From NCBI RefSeq assembly GCF_001039355.2, contig NW_019775835.1, forward strand, positions 577,407 to 641,406: 64,000 nucleotides of DNA, in the 5' to 3' direction. Position numbers and translations under genes: made by a program. Of this stretch, positions 61,347-64,000 are shown one piece after another; within the stretch, counting starts at the first letter, position 1, and every line of letters starts with the position of its first letter. Below the pieces are notes generated by a model. That model searched no databases. It was not told the DNA's origin and was given only the letters and a program-made list of their open reading frames with translations. The stretch comes from Lingula anatina. Lineage: Eukaryota; Brachiopoda; Lingulata; Lingulida; Lingulidae.

Positions 61347-64000
61347 TAATGACCCTCAATATCACAGCACCCCCCCCCCTTTTTTTTTTTTTTTTTTTGG
61401 GGGGGGGGGGGGGAGGGGGGGGAGTTGAATTTAGCCAGAATAAGAACACTAAAAGAATTTTTATGTACGTTCTATGCCTATGGATCAACAAAGAGCATAA
61501 TACATCCACTTTTTCAGAAAAAACAACCCTCCTTTTGAAATCGCTACACACACAGTCCTGATTTCATATGAAAGATTCGATCTGAGACAACATCTGTGTA
61601 CCACTTAGAGCACCCTCCATCCTTCGTATTATTCTATTGATCCACAACACAGACAAAGAAATAAAGACGTTAAAAGTACAAGGAAGTCGAGTCTAGAAAA
61701 CCAGCTGAATGGCTTGTGTTTCATTTTCATTTCACAAGTCCTGTGGTGATACCGACCAGCAATTTTTGCTTTTAGCAATCAGAACACCCTAACCCCTTAT
61801 TTTCTGAAGTCAAATAAAGACAACCCCTGGCTGAGATGTCAGGGCACTGACTGCACTCTCTGTGTTATCTGTTTCTCTATCTCTCTCATAGTGTATATAC
61901 ACATACAGATCTACACTGTGTATACACTGCTACTGTGTAAGTTTACTAGTGTTTGTGTGTGCATGCTGATTTCATATACAAGCAAGACTACAGGGCCTGC
62001 ATTTCACACAAAAATCCAAGTTGAAAGTTGGTCTTAAATTTAAAATCGAAAATATTAGTGGACTTAATTTGAAATAAAGCAATAGTCCATTTAAACAAGG
62101 AAAAGGGAACTGCTTCACAAAAATCAGAGAAGCTACAGACCAACAGCTGTTCTATATATTTAGGGAACAAGTAGTCCTAACACAGCTCATCCCTATATTA
62201 ATTTAATTTTAGCTGAACAGCCAATATACCTCTCTTATACAGGCTACAATTTTTTTTTTAAATGGACGTAGTTCTTAAGGCCTCTAGTCAACAGCTTGAC
62301 CAGCAGTAACGTGGTCAGCTGTCCAGACTAGTTGCTATTATTATACTTCTAGTGATCTTCGGGCTGCTATCGAATTATTGCAAAAAACAGGCCCCCTCCA
62401 CCTTCCCCTAGTCCTATCATGGTGTTTTTGACTTATTTCTGGTCCAAATTGATCCTGATGTGAACAGACCTATTTCCACCTCATTTCTGCCTTGCATGAC
62501 AGCCAAGCATATGGAGCCCTCAGTAAACATATGAGGCATGTGGACTGGGCTCCAGCTATCAGGGATCTTACTTTTAAACCATCATTATCAATGTTCACAT
62601 GATCGAAGTCCTGTCTGGTTGTCAAGATGGCAAATAAATGACCCATGTTTCATATCATTACTTTCCCTGTGAAGTGTCAATATTCAAGTACAAAGCAGTC
62701 ATTTTTATATGAATATGAAGCGAATATGAAACAAAATTCATATCCAAATACAAGAGACATTTGTACACAAAAAGTCTATTTGCACACAAGAAGTCTATGT
62801 GATCATTTTTCCAATGACTTGCACATAACATTATACCAATTCTGACATCAAAGTAGAGAAGAGTCAACAGCTTTTAACTAATGACCGAGTAATTGATGAT
62901 ATCTATAGCATTATTACCAAACAAAAAAGGCATTCATCAATGACATAAAATGCTCCTAACAACCAACACTTCTAGAACATTGTGAATATCCTGAAGTCTT
63001 CATACATTATCACAGAGTAAATAAAAATTATATAGATTTTAAAAAGGCAACCTAAAAGATGGCAAGTTTTCTTACGGGATCAAAAACCTTGTGGAAGCAT
63101 GATTATGGGCAATAAATGATCAGGGAGCATGTTCTTAATCATCACAGACCTGTCAGACAAAATAAACACACCTTTACCCCTCACTTCACATTGCATGTCA
63201 TTATCCTATTAACCAGTGAGTAAATGAGGTTGTTATGGTAAATGAACCCCCCAGGGTTCCTCTGCAAGCTGACATACAGATTTCTATGTGGTATATATCA
63301 TAGAAATATACATGCCTTCTAGTTGTTGTTGTCATCATGTAAATTACTTTAACTTAACTAAATGTATGGAGTATATCAGTCATTTTCCACCAGTTACCAT
63401 ATATAGATTTAATAAAGTGCAATTACTAGTATGGACTAAACAATGCCAGTCTTGTTTGTGAGAGTTTTTCCCATTCTCTCCTTTTCTCAGACAAGATGAA
63501 CCCAGCCATTTATAACATTTGCCAACAAATTATGCTTTTAGAATATCCAATCGCTAATTAAACAATGTTATATTTGTTTTGAGCAGGGGTGTGTTGGAAT
63601 GGAGGGGAAAGGAGGGGAGAGAGAGAGGAAAAGTAATGGGTAAAACTTTTAACTAAGCTCTCCCACCTCCAACTTTTCCATATCTGCCTCCCAATATATA
63701 TATTCACTTAATGTTGCCTCAACTTTATCTCCAGACCTTGGTTTTGAATGTATCATAAACAACTTAAGATCAAACAACTGTAAAAGTATGTTAAATCATA
63801 ATTGTGTCACCTGGGTAATAAATCATCCTTTTGTTTTCAAAAGGTATAAAAGCAGGGGGAAGGGAAGTGCCATACGTTATATCAGTGACACCTTTCTTCT
63901 GTGTTATTTGTGACACATTGATGTCCAGAGAAGAAAGAGAAAATAATAGAGGAAGGCCATATTCTGCCTGTTCTCTTTGTCATGCTTTTGATATTTTGAA

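Larger units (their letters stand above)
54564..64000. other. Septin upstream intron or 5' flank, no exon recognised
   Basis: The exon preceding 54563 must end in phase 0 before a GT, but no candidate with a convincing Met and coding bias was found. The first exon may be short, non-coding or beyond the window. The region contains the 57934-61346 allelic duplication, microsatellites and AT-rich ATT stretches near 58248-58345 and 59975-60070. Confidence 0.4.

Noticed and set aside
61327-61561. Glycine- or proline-run frames
   Set aside because: They arise from C, T and G homopolymers.

Overview
This is animal nuclear DNA. It is AT-rich, has short exons with GT-AG introns plus one AT-AC intron, and carries microsatellites, short inverted-repeat transposons and decayed Ty3/Gypsy and Myb/SANT-like genes. 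That mix suggests a highly heterozygous marine invertebrate (a lophotrochozoan or another non-vertebrate), but the sequence does not settle the phylum. Only two host genes can be read with confidence.

The first gene is OSGEP/Kae1, the tRNA threonylcarbamoyladenosine transferase, on the + strand at 5779-11687. Twelve exons join without a frameshift into 334 residues. Its third intron (7618-7776) is a textbook U12-type AT-AC intron that splits the codon of a metal-binding histidine. Intron 1 holds a 546-bp inverted-repeat element flanked by TTA and a second, poorer one. Intron 9 holds a 45-bp-arm hairpin. The last intron holds the 285-base assembly gap.

The second gene is a septin-7 type septin on the - strand, from 54563 down to 26256. 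It covers the N-terminal region, P-loop, G3 and G4 motifs, septin unique element, two in-frame cassette-like exons, the C-terminal coiled coil and a lysine-rich tail. The first exon was not found. As assembled, exons 3-4 and exons 5-11 each appear twice. Single 'n' characters at 35923, 44325, 50539 and 59613 mark joins where the end of one contig overlaps the start of the next in allelic form. The duplications (30.7-41.1, 41.15-48.07, 48.07-53.19 and 57.9-61.3 kb) are best read as uncollapsed haplotypes. This makes the window a natural allele comparison: it shows an empty and a filled site for a 223-bp hairpin transposon, a (CA)n expansion, a 298/13-bp length polymorphism, and only synonymous exon differences.

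Between the genes, 12.3-22.5 kb is a graveyard on the - strand. It holds a five-exon Myb/SANT-like gene with three in-frame stops, a fragment of a second such gene with a 39-bp tandem repeat, Ty3/Gypsy gag and protease remnants in non-native order, and coiled-coil, zinc-knuckle-like and SAP-like scraps. The regions 1-5.7 kb and 54.6-64 kb show no convincing coding sequence. No prokaryotic system, CRISPR array, rRNA or tRNA was recognised.
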